DNA of 64,000 nt. It comes from Trichomonas vaginalis G3. Its lineage: Eukaryota; Parabasalia; Trichomonadida; Trichomonadidae. The translations under genes were made by a program, and so were the position numbers. Below, one piece after another: positions 49,029 through 59,351 of the stretch. Within the stretch, counting starts at the first letter, position 1, and every line of letters begins with the position of its first letter. The stretch lies in the NCBI RefSeq assembly GCF_026262505.1, contig NC_067204.1, positions 6,109,797 to 6,173,796 on the forward strand. Direction: 5' to 3'. The notes beneath the pieces are model-generated. The model was not told the origin of the DNA and did no database searches. It saw nothing but the letters and a program-made list of their open reading frames with translations.

Positions 49029-50549
49029 ATGAATAACACATATTTAAAAATTTTAATTGATGATTTAGTACTTAATCAAAATTTTCTTAGTTATTATGAT
49101 TTAAAATCATATCTCCAAAAATATGATAACACTATAACGGGTGATGATATGGAATATTATTATCCATATTATAAAAATGAAGTTTTGAAATATCATGATA
49201 AAATAATTTCTGAAATTAAAGACAAAATTAAAAATAATGAATATACAAAGGGAAAAACTAAATCACAACTTAAACAGTTGAAAGATTTCAAAAATAAAGT
49301 ATTAACAGAAGAAGATATTGATGAATTATATAATTTATATAATCCTGAGCCGCAAAAGCAAAAGGAACAAAAACAAAAGGAACAAAACGCCCAGGTTCTT
49401 CAGACCATAAATGAAGCACAAGCTTTAATTTATGATTCATTAGTTAAACCATATTCAGCCCGACTTTTAAATGAAGATCAACTTTTGGAATTCATCCTTC
49501 AACATAAACTCGAAGCGGGAAAGTATATCAAACCTTTATATACAGCATATTTAAAACAAATGAATAGAATACATCCAGAATTAATGAAGGAAGGAATGAA
49601 TTCCAAAATCAAAGCAGATAAAATTAAACCACCTGCAACACCAAAACCTCCAACGACAGTACCGCCTCCTCCTTCAGTTAATCCTTCATCATTCACTTTA
49701 TTATATCCATTTCAAACATTAAAGAAGCAAAAAGATTTTAAAAAGGATTTCAAGATATTAAATAAACCAATTGACCCAAAAATTCAACCGTTAAAGGAAA
49801 AATTTAGTCGCCCCTCATTTGCTCCATATCCATATTCATACGAAATCGATCATCTGGAATATTCAAAAGGAAAAGTTACTTATTTATTTGCCATTAACAT
49901 TAACACTAGATATTTATATTGCATTCCAGTGAAAGGGAAAACAGAACAGGAAACAAGAAGAGCTATTCAATACTTACTAGATCATGAAAGAGTAGATAAT
50001 ATCAGGGGTGATGGTGATAAAGGATTTCAGGCAGCTATGACTCATTATTTCCCACAAATTAATTTTTTCTTTTCATCCTCTCCATATACGTTTCATAATA
50101 AAATAGTTGATGCGGTAATGAGAACTCTTAGAGATGCGTTAGGGGTTAACGGTCAGATATACTGGGATGGAAATCATGACTCCATCATACAGCAGTTAGT
50201 ATATTATTATAATAATACATGGCATAGAACTATAAACATGAAACCAGTGAAAATGAAAAATGATATTTCAAAAGAATGGGAATATATTAGAAAGCAAATG
50301 GAAAGGTTGAATGATGTTAAACGTGAACAAATTAATTCGGGGCTCATGAATTTTAAACAAGGGGATAAAGTTTTGATTCATCTCGATTATGGAAAAACTG
50401 ATAAATCAATGACAAAAAGAAGACGAAGATTTGACACAATAGCTGAATTTGTTAGATATATTAACGGCAATGCATTAGTTGAAGTTGACAATAAATTAAT
50501 AGAAATTCCGATTTATTTTATTACTCCATTATATTTAAATAATATTTAA
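49029..50549 (+). CDS. rve-type integrase, family 1 (intact)
   Basis: 506 aa starting MNNTYLKILIDDLVLNQNFL at ATG 49029 behind TTTATTTTTATATAA. It has a helical N-terminus, a Lys/Gln/Pro linker, then the core EIDHLEY, GDGDKGFQ and KIVDAVMRTLRDAL. As in E2, Asp stands in place of the third catalytic Glu. The C-terminal part has an SH3-like GDKVLIHLDYGKTDKSMTKR and ends PIYFITPLYLNNI. The unbroken C-terminus marks where E1 inserted in the E2 copy. Confidence 0.88.
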   Translation: MNNTYLKILIDDLVLNQNFLSYYDLKSYLQKYDNTITGDDMEYYYPYYKNEVLKYHDKIISEIKDKIKNNEYTKGKTKSQLKQLKDFKNKVLTEEDIDELYNLYNPEPQKQKEQKQKEQNAQVLQTINEAQALIYDSLVKPYSARLLNEDQLLEFILQHKLEAGKYIKPLYTAYLKQMNRIHPELMKEGMNSKIKADKIKPPATPKPPTTVPPPPSVNPSSFTLLYPFQTLKKQKDFKKDFKILNKPIDPKIQPLKEKFSRPSFAPYPYSYEIDHLEYSKGKVTYLFAININTRYLYCIPVKGKTEQETRRAIQYLLDHERVDNIRGDGDKGFQAAMTHYFPQINFFFSSSPYTFHNKIVDAVMRTLRDALGVNGQIYWDGNHDSIIQQLVYYYNNTWHRTINMKPVKMKNDISKEWEYIRKQMERLNDVKREQINSGLMNFKQGDKVLIHLDYGKTDKSMTKRRRRFDTIAEFVRYINGNALVEVDNKLIEIPIYFITPLYLNNI

Positions 50550-50568
50550 TTTTTTTATTTCGTAAGAA

Positions 50569-50832
50569 ATGAGTGACAACGAAGCAGCCAAGAGTCCAGA
50601 CGATGAATATAAAAAGAAACTAAACAAAATTAAATCAAAAATATGCTATTACAAAAAGAAGCCACAATGCGGTGGGGTTGAAAACGATGAAGAAATAATC
50701 GAAAAATTAGAAACTTACCGTTCAATCCTTAAACTGAGTGAAGCAAAAATAAAAGAATTTAATAGAATAAATAAATTGATTGGAAGAGATGAATTTAATA
50801 AAGATGAATTTTTAAACTCAATCCAAATTTAA
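50569..50832 (+). CDS. 87-aa hypothetical
   Basis: MSDNEAAKSPDDEYKKKLNK... has a Lys-rich helix with a CYYKKKPQC pair and a charged helical end. The promoter core TTTTTTTATTTCGTAAGAA lies just before ATG 50569. It is convergent with the next gene and overlaps it by four bases at the stop codons. Confidence 0.55.
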   Translation: MSDNEAAKSPDDEYKKKLNKIKSKICYYKKKPQCGGVENDEEIIEKLETYRSILKLSEAKIKEFNRINKLIGRDEFNKDEFLNSIQI

Positions 50833-50993
50833 TTTTTATTCCTCTTTGACAACATCTCTCTTTCCATCATTACTGCATAACCACATTTTCTCAATTTTAG
50901 TGGTTTGTTATTTTTAACATGTTCTTGCATCATTTTTATCATTTCCTCCCTTGTTATGATTCGTGGTAAATTTTGAGCTTGTGGGGTATCCAT
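50829..50993 (-). CDS. 54-aa small protein
   Basis: MDTPQAQNLPRIITREEMIK..., then KPLKLRKCGYAVMMEREMLS. The ATG at 50993 is preceded by TTTTTATCATAA. It has a basic centre and one helix. Function unknown. Confidence 0.5.
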   Translation of the reverse strand: MDTPQAQNLPRIITREEMIKMMQEHVKNNKPLKLRKCGYAVMMEREMLSKRNKN

Positions 50994-51019
50994 TTATGAT
51001 AAAAATAAAAATTTGTTAT

Positions 51020-51412
51020 CAGTTATTTTATCGTTAATGTTTACAGGTTATTCAATAATTAATTATTTTTGAAGAACTGAAGGTGCTACCATGTTACCAT
51101 GTGCTACCAGGTTAATTAACTTCTTTTAAAAAATGAGACAACATGACATTTAGACAACACAGCAGGGGAAGGCAGTTATGAATTATTTTTGAAGAACTGA
51201 AGGTGCTACCATGTTACCATGTGCTACCAGGTTAATTAACTTCTTTTAAAAAATGAGACAACATGACATTTAGACAACACAGCAGGGGAAGGCAGTTATG
51301 AATTATTTTTGAAGAACTGAAGGTGCTACCATGTTACCATGTGCTACCAGGTCATTTAACTTCTCTGAAAAAGTGTGACAACATGACATTTTGACAACAA
51401 CACAGGAAATGA
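51020..51412. repeat. 121-bp iteron array, forward (three copies), left edge of primase cassette
   Basis: The array starts with TCGTTAATGTTTACAGG and TTATTCAATAAT, whose inverse closes the cassette at about 55570-55600. The CTACCA units here read GCTACCATGTTACCATGTG. Confidence 0.88.
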
Positions 51413-51508
51413 TTTGTCATGACTTCATCGGAATGAGTGTAAATGACCCAAAAATAAAGTTAGTTTTAAAATTATTTTTATTTTTTTATTTTGTATGTAA
51501 GAACAGAA

Positions 51509-52174
51509 ATGTCAGTCGAAGCAAAAACATTCACTAACAAATCTAATGGCGAAACATTCACAAAAGGCACTTATAACGGTATTGAAGTCTTACGTAGAGA
51601 CAAGGATGGTTACATTAATGCAACAAAGATGGCAAGAGAAGCAGGAAAGTTAAACCATTTAAACAGATTTCTCAATAGTGCTAAAATACAGGAAATTCTT
51701 GAGTTTTGGATGAACGAATACGGTGGAGCCAAAAGTGGCTCGACCTCAAAACAAGCATTTTATGAGCTTACTAAGGGTGTTATAAATGAATTCAAAGGTA
51801 TTTACATACATCCTGACCTCGTTCATTTTGTTGCTGAATGGTGCTCTGTAAAGTATGCATTTTATGTCAAAGATATTATGGACTCCATAGACAAGAAAGT
51901 TCATGAGAAATTAGATGAAGAAGAACTTGAAGATACAGTAGAGAATGCTAAACCTTTGTTTGAAGAAGAAGTTGGAAAAATGTGCGAAAAACAATTAGAA
52001 CATGAACGTGAGTTATGTTATGGTTATAGAGATTCTCCATACGAACTAGACCAATGGGAACAAGAAAATTTAAAGAGAGAATTTAGAGAATATGAACTCG
52101 CTAAGATAGCATTAGAAGCTGCAGAAAAGAAGTTAAAAGCTTGGGGTTGTTTTGTACAAAAATATTGTGAGTAA
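51509..52174 (+). CDS. KilA-N domain protein
   Basis: 221 aa from the ATG at 51509 (MSVEAKTFTNKSNGETF). The longer reading would use TTG. It has a well-matched KilA-N domain: GYINATKMAREAGK (residues 39-52), HLNRFLNSAKIQEIL, then KGIYIHPDLVHFVAEWCSVK and YAFYVKDIMD. A coiled, acidic C-terminus follows. KilA-N proteins of large DNA viruses and phages bind DNA and often regulate or restrain gene expression. It lies within the iteron cassette just upstream of the primase, like the E4 counterpart. Confidence 0.88.
   Translation: MSVEAKTFTNKSNGETFTKGTYNGIEVLRRDKDGYINATKMAREAGKLNHLNRFLNSAKIQEILEFWMNEYGGAKSGSTSKQAFYELTKGVINEFKGIYIHPDLVHFVAEWCSVKYAFYVKDIMDSIDKKVHEKLDEEELEDTVENAKPLFEEEVGKMCEKQLEHERELCYGYRDSPYELDQWEQENLKREFREYELAKIALEAAEKKLKAWGCFVQKYCE
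51726..51741. repeat. Hairpin in KilA-N gene
   Basis: GAGCCA-aaag-TGGCTC encodes the GAKSGS linker stretch. A different hairpin stands in the equivalent part of the E4 gene (35784-35807). Confidence 0.55.
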
Positions 52175-52214
52175 ATGAACCATTTATTTTTATTGAATTC
52201 ACCAAAAATAATTT

Positions 52215-52525
52215 TTAGGGTAGATGGTTAGATCTAACCTCATTTCTAACCTCATGACATTTTGACAACAACACAGGAGGAAGGCAGTTATGAATTATTT
52301 TTGAAGAACTGAAGGTGCTACCATGTTACCATGTGCTACCAGGTCATTTAACTTCTCTGAAAAAGTGTGACAACATGACATTTTGACAACAACACAGGAG
52401 GAAGGCAGTTATGAATTATTTTTGAAGAACTGAAGGTGCTACCATGTTACCATGTGCTACCAGGTCATTTAACTTCTCTGAAAAAGTGTGACAACATGAC
52501 ATTTTGACAACATTTACGAAAATAT
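52215..52525. repeat. GGGTAGA-class palindrome and two 121-bp iteron units
   Basis: GGGTAGATGGTTAGATCTAA then CCTCATTTCTAACCTCA (52215-52256) is followed by two forward 121-bp units up to about 52512. Confidence 0.8.
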
Positions 52526-52585
52526 GATGCAGTCCAAAAATAAAGTTAGTTTTAAAATTATTTTTCTTTTTTTATTCCTATATAA

Positions 52586-54897
52586 ATGACAGCAACAAAC
52601 AACAACAGCAACTATATCGTTTCTGATGAAAAAGTTATTGATTCATTAGTTGAGGAATTAGTTGTGGCAGAAAATAAAACCCTCAACGAAAGAATTGGTG
52701 AAAACAAGATTGATTTACATAACTACCTCAAACATGATGGAGGAAGAGGAAGGAAAACTGGTATGCTTTATTAGTAAATAAAATTTCAAATTTAACGATT
52801 ATAGATGTTGATATCAATAAATCGTACAATGATGAACTTAAAGAAACAGTTAGAAAAGACATTTTATCAAAACTTTCGGATAAAGATGTTATCGTTAAAA
52901 CCGCTTCAGGAGGTCTTCACATTTATTGCAACACTAATTTCTTCTATGCAGTTTCGAACAGAATGATTAAATGTTATTCCTGCAATGATTATGATATTGA
53001 CATAATGACTTCTATTGATGATTCAAAGCGTTCATTAGTGGTTATGGCTGATTCAAGAGTTCGCAAGAATGCAACAGAACCAATCAAAACATACTCATTC
53101 ATTCGTGGAAGTTATGATTCAACATTAACTAGAACAGTAAACGATATATTAAATGATTTGAATATTAAGGTAAGAGTTGAACAGAAGAATGAAGAAATAA
53201 AGAGTATAATGAATGAAAACAAAGATGTAAACATTGACGATAAACTAGCTCAAAGCATAGTTGATGGCATCTGTGATTTTGAAGTACATAATGATGGTGG
53301 AAACATGAATTTAGAAAAAGAAATAACATTGTTCACACTGTTTCAAGCAATTAATTCGTTACCGGATCATTTAATTAATGAAGCCTACGATAACGTTTAT
53401 AACTTCTGCAATTTAACTGAAAATGCAAAAAGTAATTTTGAAAAAGCACGTAGTAGATATGCACATTTAATGACTTCTCCATTTGTTTTAGTGAAGATTC
53501 TAAAACTATACCAAAAGGAATATTATGATGAATACGTTTTACCTTTATTACGTAAGCCAAAAATAACATTTGATATAAAACTTGATGATTCATTCTTGAT
53601 AACAGATATTAGACGCAAGGCTGAAAATCATCAGTATAAAAACAGTTCTGAAGTAATTGAGGATTTATCACGTGTAATCCGTTTTGTAGATTGTGGAAAC
53701 AAATACTTCATTCAAAAGGACTATAATATCCACGATAAAATGAATCAAATATCATTCGTTCTTCAATCAAACATGAAAGAGTCACTTAAAATGATTAAAT
53801 TATTTAAAGAAGAAGGTAAAACAATAACAGCATGGGACGTACTACTAAATCAATTGTCTTCATTAACCGTTAAGGGTGTTTGCTTTAAATCTGATTCTCC
53901 AGATGTTTTCTCAACGTTTCAAGGTTATAAATACAACGTTCTCGAAAAGCCTGATTACTCAAAAATTGAGATGTTTATGAATTTCATTAAAGAAGCCATT
54001 TGTGATAATAACGATGAAGTGTATAAATACCTTCTCGGCTGGATTACATCAATGATTCAACATCCTGGAATCAAGAATGAAACAGCAATTATTTTGAAAG
54101 GACTTCAGGGAACAGGCAAAAACAGATTTACAGACATTATTTCTGAACTTCTCGCCGGTTATTCATGCAAAAACATTACCGAAATAGGTGAGCTAACGGG
54201 TAATTTCAATTCAGTAGTTGAAAATAAAATGTTTCTTGTACTTAATGAACTCAAGAATGTAGGTGAAGACAGACTCGCAAACTTCAACGCTTTGAAATCA
54301 ATTATTACGGATAATGAGATAAGAATTAATGAAAAGAATCAACCCAGAAGAACTGCTCAGAACGTTGCAAACTTCATTTTCGTAACTAATAACGTCTACC
54401 CTGTCAAAATTGAAATTGGAGACAGAAGATACGTAGTTTTAAGAGTTAATGGTAAATTCAAGGGTCAATTTGATTACTTCAAGAATTTAATGGATTCATG
54501 CACTAAGGAATTTTATGATAATTTACTGACGTATTTTATGCAATATGACCTTTCATCATTTAATGTACGAATCATACCGATGACTGAAGCCAAACAAGAT
54601 TTAATCGAGTTATCAACAAATCCTTTAGATGTATGGATAAATACACATTATGATGAATTGTGTGCAGGGATGACGTGTGAAAATGCTCTATTCTGCAAAC
54701 CATCAGACATGAAAGACAAAAACTTTCAAATGAGTATTAAGGATAAATGTGATAGGAAACATAGAAGAATAGACGGTAAACAAACATGGTGTTATGTTTT
54801 GAAAGAAGAAATGAAAGGATTATATAAACAGGTTGAACCAAACGATAATGAGGATTCATTTACTGACGATGAAATACCTGTAAATGAAGCTTTATAA
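52586..54897 (+). pseudogene. Prim-Pol / SF3 helicase, single frameshift (E3 copy)
   Basis: Nearly identical to 32533-34857, including all helicase motifs (LKGLQGTGKNRF, FVTNN, DRRYVVLR). One G is missing near 52765, so the N-terminal frame stops at 52774 after GRGRKTGM. The rest is open from there to 54897. It ends IPVNEAL without the hairpin-encoded tail. Confidence 0.88.
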
Positions 54898-54919
54898 AGT
54901 ATGATTTGAATTTATTTTT

Positions 54920-55600
54920 GCATTAATCCTCCTGTGTGTTGTTGTCAAAATGTCATGTTGTCACACTTTTTCAGAGAAGTTAAATGACCTGGTAGCACAT
55001 GGTAACATGGTAGCACCTTCAGTTCTTCAAAAATAAGTCATAACTGCCTTCCTCCTGTGTTGTTGTCAAAATGTCATGAGTTAAATGACCTGGTAACATG
55101 GTAGCACCTTCAGTTCTTCAAAAATAAGTCATTATTGAATAACCTGTGTTGTTGTCAAAATGTCATGTTGTCACACTTTTTCAGAGAAGTTAAATGACCT
55201 GGTAGCACATGGTAACATGGTAGCACCTTCAGTTCTTCAAAAATAAGTCATTATTGAATAACCTGTGTTGTTGTCAAAATGTCATGAGTTAAATGACCTG
55301 GTAGCACATGGTAACATGGTAGCACCTTCAGTTCTTCAAAAATAAGTCATTATTGAATAACCTGTGTTGTTGTCAAAATGTCATGTTGTCACACTTTTTC
55401 AGAGAAGTTAAATGACCTGGTAGCACATGGTAACATGGTAGCACCTTCAGTTCTTCAAAAATAAGTCATTATTGAATAACCTGTGTTGTTGTCAAAATGT
55501 CATGAGTTAAATGACCTGGTAGCACATGGTAACATGGTAGCACCTTCAGTTCTTCAAAAATAAGTCATTATTGAATAACCTGTAAACATTAACGTAAACA
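54920..55600. repeat. Inverse iteron array (six full or partial copies)
   Basis: Alternating full units and units lacking the TGTTGTCACACTTTTTCAGA segment. It ends with TTATTGAATAACCTGTAAAC, the inverse of the cassette's left edge. Confidence 0.88.
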
Positions 55601-55710
55601 TTTATTTCTGCAGTTCATTCATTACTTCATTACCTAATTAATTACAAACATAAAATATATTTAGTTCATTCAATGAACGCGGTAAGCCTGCAAAGTAGGC
55701 TCAAGCACAT

Positions 55711-57762
55711 TCAATAAATGCGGTACCATGCGAATACAGTCATAAATGGTGGCATATAATCTTTACCCAAGCCTGTTGGATTTGTTGTGAAAGTATGTGA
55801 ATGATTTCCTCCTGGTTCAGTTGGTCGAAAAGTCTTTTTTGCTGAATGGTTATAATCTGGAGATAAAACGTCATTGCCAGCATAATATTCTGAGTTGTAT
55901 AATGGATGGTCTCTTAATGAGTGACTATGGTCACCAGAAAAGTTTGTAGTTCCTGTATGAGTGTGCGGTGGAAGGTTTGCTTCTTTAATTTTCTTCGAAC
56001 CTCCTGTTTGCTTTGAAGAGTTCGCACAATAGAGGAATTTATCTACAATCTGTTCCCACATACCGAAACCTAAAACTTCTGAAGGATTTGTTGAGTTCAT
56101 CGACGTATAAATAGAACCAATGGGGTAAATCATCTCAAGAATTGTATTTAATCCATTATGAATATTGAATTTATTATATAATATTGAATTTGGGTGAGTA
56201 TTTAAAACTGGTCTTGTTATCAATATTAACGTATTATTTTTGAAAATTGCTTTTCTAACATCTTGAAATTTTGTGATTTCAGACCAGTTTCTTCCATCAC
56301 TACTGATATTAACTAAATCACCACATCCTAAAGCAATGAAATACCCATCAATATAAAATAAATTTGTAAATCTATAATTTTGAGTAAGTTTTGGAGTGAA
56401 TGAATAAACCAATTCCCAATTTGATAAATCCTGTGATAAATAAATATGTCTGTTATAACTTACAGGATATGAATAGACCATTTCACCTGAAACGAGAACA
56501 TAAACATTTGATCCATAACATAAAGCTTCAATGTCTCCATCAGCTTGAAAAATTTGTTCAAATTGACCTTGTGATATTGAAGATGATCTATAAATTTTAT
56601 CATTTTGTAGGATAAAATACATGTTGTTAATGTAATACCACTTACTTGTATAATCAATTTTCAAATCTGATGACATCATACTAAACATATAATAATTTAT
56701 CCCATCCTCACTAATGAAAATTTGATTGACTTCATAAATTAGTACCCATTTATTATTAACACATCTAATAGGATTATTTGGATATTTAAATTTAGCATCT
56801 TGATTTAAATTACATTTGAACCATTGGATACAATCGAATGAATAACAAGGGCAAAAATCATCTTCAACCGTTATCATTCCCATAAATTTGCCGTTATTAT
56901 ATTCAACATATAAAATTCTTGGATTAATGATTGGCTTTCGTGTATCAGGATTCAAAACAGATGGAGTAAATGATTCATAGTTTTGAAAATCATTTGTTTT
57001 AAAATAATAAAGCACTCCAGCTGTATAAAATAAATACATGGTCACTCCATCGAAACATATCCATTCAAAGGAATCTATATCAAAGGTTTTATCTGATGAT
57101 TTCATAAAATTTAAAAATGGCGGAGTAAAATAGACCTCTGATTGTTTTATTTCTTCATTAACATAAGTTTTATCTGCTTTCTTCTCTAACTCATCGTTAA
57201 CATAAGTTTTATCCGCTTTAAGGTCTAAACATCCTGAAACCCATCCTGTATCGGCTTTAGTTTTTAAAATCTTTGATGTCCATTCATGATACCATTCAAC
57301 CCTTTCTTTAATTTCATTATCTTTTTCGTTAACATATTCCTTATCTGCTTTCTTCTCTAACACAGCAGCAACATATTCCTTATCTGCTTTCTTCATTATG
57401 TCATTTAGGAAACCTTTTATGAATTCCTCATTTAAATTAAATCTTCCAATCTTCAAAACTTTAGGAAATGCATTTAATGCGTAATATCTTTGTTCTTCTG
57501 GTGGAATTGATGTTATATCATCCGTTATACCTTTAATTTTAGAATTCATAAATAAAATTTCTTTTATATTTGATATCACTGCACCACCTTTGCAAACGAA
57601 TTCGAAATGGTCATTTTTCAATACTATCTCCAAATCTCCATATTTCAACCTTTGCGTTTGTTCTGCCGTCTTTGAATTATATGCATATATGGCGTATGTA
57701 ATGGTCTGAGGGACCTGGGTGCTTTGTGCCTTAAGTTGCTGTGGTTGCTGTTGTTTAATCAT
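55711..57762 (-). CDS. Tail-fibre-like protein with Asp-box propeller and collar domain (intact)
   Basis: 683 aa from ATG 57762. Residues 130-215 hold shaft repeats (EKKADKEYV, DLKADKTYV, EKKADKTYV). The middle (about 230-550) repeats a sialidase-like S-x-D-x-x-x-W pattern: YSFDCIQWF, ISEDGINYY, LSQDLSNWEL and ISSDGRNWSE, which suggests a beta-propeller. The C-terminal collar domain has YPIGSIYTSMN, GGSKKIKEANLPPHTHT, GDHSHS and GNHSHTF, and ends PPFMTVFAWYRIY. The fold is known from phage fibres and suggests receptor or glycan binding by a virion. The first 20 residues share DNA with the integrase linker near 5750. Confidence 0.85.
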   Translation of the reverse strand: MIKQQQPQQLKAQSTQVPQTITYAIYAYNSKTAEQTQRLKYGDLEIVLKNDHFEFVCKGGAVISNIKEILFMNSKIKGITDDITSIPPEEQRYYALNAFPKVLKIGRFNLNEEFIKGFLNDIMKKADKEYVAAVLEKKADKEYVNEKDNEIKERVEWYHEWTSKILKTKADTGWVSGCLDLKADKTYVNDELEKKADKTYVNEEIKQSEVYFTPPFLNFMKSSDKTFDIDSFEWICFDGVTMYLFYTAGVLYYFKTNDFQNYESFTPSVLNPDTRKPIINPRILYVEYNNGKFMGMITVEDDFCPCYSFDCIQWFKCNLNQDAKFKYPNNPIRCVNNKWVLIYEVNQIFISEDGINYYMFSMMSSDLKIDYTSKWYYINNMYFILQNDKIYRSSSISQGQFEQIFQADGDIEALCYGSNVYVLVSGEMVYSYPVSYNRHIYLSQDLSNWELVYSFTPKLTQNYRFTNLFYIDGYFIALGCGDLVNISSDGRNWSEITKFQDVRKAIFKNNTLILITRPVLNTHPNSILYNKFNIHNGLNTILEMIYPIGSIYTSMNSTNPSEVLGFGMWEQIVDKFLYCANSSKQTGGSKKIKEANLPPHTHTGTTNFSGDHSHSLRDHPLYNSEYYAGNDVLSPDYNHSAKKTFRPTEPGGNHSHTFTTNPTGLGKDYMPPFMTVFAWYRIY

Positions 57763-57786
57763 TTATTATGATTTAAAAATAAATAT

Positions 57787-58497
57787 TTAATCTGTTATCT
57801 CATCAGCTATTTTTTCTATTTGAAATTGCCATAATATTTCATTCATGAATTCTAAATCACAATCAAATAGGTCAGTTACTCTAAATTTAATATTTGATAA
57901 ATCTTTTGAATGAAGAATAAATGAATTCCCAGATAATTGAAACGGATATGATAAAGAAAATGTGTTTAAGTTGATGGATAAAATGTTTTGTATTGATGGG
58001 TAAGAGTTAGGGTCTAATGTTTGATGTGAAAATCTCATTGGGGTATTAACTTTATCACATTTGATTAAAATGAAATTGGAACCAGTGTCAGAATACAAAA
58101 CATCCCCAACATCTTTTTCAAAATTTAATATCCCCAACAATGAACGAAGATGAGGAGTACAAAATTTAATTTTCAGCGGAAATTTAATAAGGTTATTTAT
58201 TTCATCAAGTTCAAAAAGTTTATCAGGTTTTGATTTAAAATTTTCTTCATACCATATGATAAATGATTCATTTAAATAACTTAAAATCATGTTAATATCC
58301 CATTTCGTTATCACATTATTTATATACATATCATACGTTTTTTCATGGTCATCTTTAATAAATGATATATAATCTGAAGGGTCTAAAAGAATGGGATTAA
58401 ATTTACCACTCACAGAAACGAGAGTAACATTATAAATTCCGCTAACTGTTAAATTTAATTCACAGTTATTATTCGAAATAATATTGATAATTGACAT
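57787..58497 (-). CDS. Penton/minor-capsid-like protein
   Basis: 236 aa starting MSIINIISNNNCELNLTVSG. The middle has LKIKFCTPHLRSLLGILNFE. Then ILIKCDKVNTPMRFSHQT and YPFQLSG lead to LSNIKFRVTDLFDCDLEFMN. This order (LLGI, a short strand, the sentence-like end 'F-x-V-T-D') resembles Polinton and adenovirus-type minor capsid proteins. It diverges from the next gene across 19 bases. Confidence 0.5.
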   Translation of the reverse strand: MSIINIISNNNCELNLTVSGIYNVTLVSVSGKFNPILLDPSDYISFIKDDHEKTYDMYINNVITKWDINMILSYLNESFIIWYEENFKSKPDKLFELDEINNLIKFPLKIKFCTPHLRSLLGILNFEKDVGDVLYSDTGSNFILIKCDKVNTPMRFSHQTLDPNSYPSIQNILSINLNTFSLSYPFQLSGNSFILHSKDLSNIKFRVTDLFDCDLEFMNEILWQFQIEKIADEITD

Positions 58498-58516
58498 TTT
58501 TATTACGATTAAAAAT
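58498..58516. promoter_or_regulatory. 19-bp divergent promoter
   Basis: TTTTATTACGATTAAAAAT separates ATG 58497 (minus) from ATG 58517 (plus). So little space implies that both transcripts start near the codons or overlap. Confidence 0.5.
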
Positions 58517-58996
58517 ATGGTAAAGCGTTATTTTCCAGTGATAAATAAAACTAGAATAAGATTACCTCAAGAATTCATAAATTCAACGAATAAGAAATTC
58601 ATTCATGTTATAAATTTTAGTGTTTTCAGAAAATATGAGTCGATGTCATATTCATCATCGGGTTATATTTCACTTCATTCAAATTTAGTTCAATCAAATC
58701 CATATAATGACCATTTCATAAGATTTTCAGATGGTATTAAAAATGTAATTGATAGATTAAAATATGAACAGATTGACAATATCGAATTTTTGGAATTTTG
58801 GTTTAAATATCCCGATGGAAAAAAGATTGAAGTTAAAGATAAAGCTGATACTATAACAAAAACAATTACAATGACCGATCCGGATAGTGGGGAACAAAAA
58901 GAAATAAAACAAACGATAGAAACCGGTGAAAGGTCAATTATTATTGATTATGATTCAAAGGATTATTATTCGATAATGTTAATGCTTGAATATTAA
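58517..58996 (+). CDS. Vertex-like minor virion protein
   Basis: 159 aa from the ATG at 58517 (MVKRYFPVINKTRIRLPQEF). The reading from 58484 uses TTG. It has a strand-rich pattern, SSSGYISLHSNLVQSNPYND, WFKYPDGKKIEVKDKADT and a DYYSIMLMLEY end. Similarity in layout to 46301-47182 suggests a jelly-roll. Its last bases overlap the next gene's stop on the other strand. Confidence 0.5.
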   Translation: MVKRYFPVINKTRIRLPQEFINSTNKKFIHVINFSVFRKYESMSYSSSGYISLHSNLVQSNPYNDHFIRFSDGIKNVIDRLKYEQIDNIEFLEFWFKYPDGKKIEVKDKADTITKTITMTDPDSGEQKEIKQTIETGERSIIIDYDSKDYYSIMLMLEY

Positions 58997-59334
58997 ATAG
59001 CCTTAACAAAGAATTTTTCAAGTGATATTTTATATTCATCAACTATTTTATTATAAATATCATTATATGTTAAATGAAGTTCAGTTGTTGTTCCGTTCTT
59101 TGATATCTTAATTGTGCTAATATCCTTTATAGGATTTATTTTTGCAACTGTTCCGCAGCATGAAACCTCATCATCTATGAAAAATTGAATCTTAACGTCT
59201 GAATCTTGAACATCACAAAGAATGGCGATAATGTGAATTAATGATTCATAAGGTAAAATAATTAAACCGGATTGGTCAATTAAATTTATTATTGAATCAT
59301 AATTATTAATTATTATATCACGGTAAATTTTCAT
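58993..59334 (-). CDS. 113-aa hypothetical
   Basis: MKIYRDIIINNYDSIINLID... is hydrophobic and strand-rich with DDEVSCCGTVAKINP. It has no clear relatives. It is 18 bases from the next minus-strand gene and probably cotranscribed with it. Confidence 0.55.
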   Translation of the reverse strand: MKIYRDIIINNYDSIINLIDQSGLIILPYESLIHIIAILCDVQDSDVKIQFFIDDEVSCCGTVAKINPIKDISTIKISKNGTTTELHLTYNDIYNKIVDEYKISLEKFFVKAI

Positions 59335-59351
59335 TAATTCAGAATTAATGT

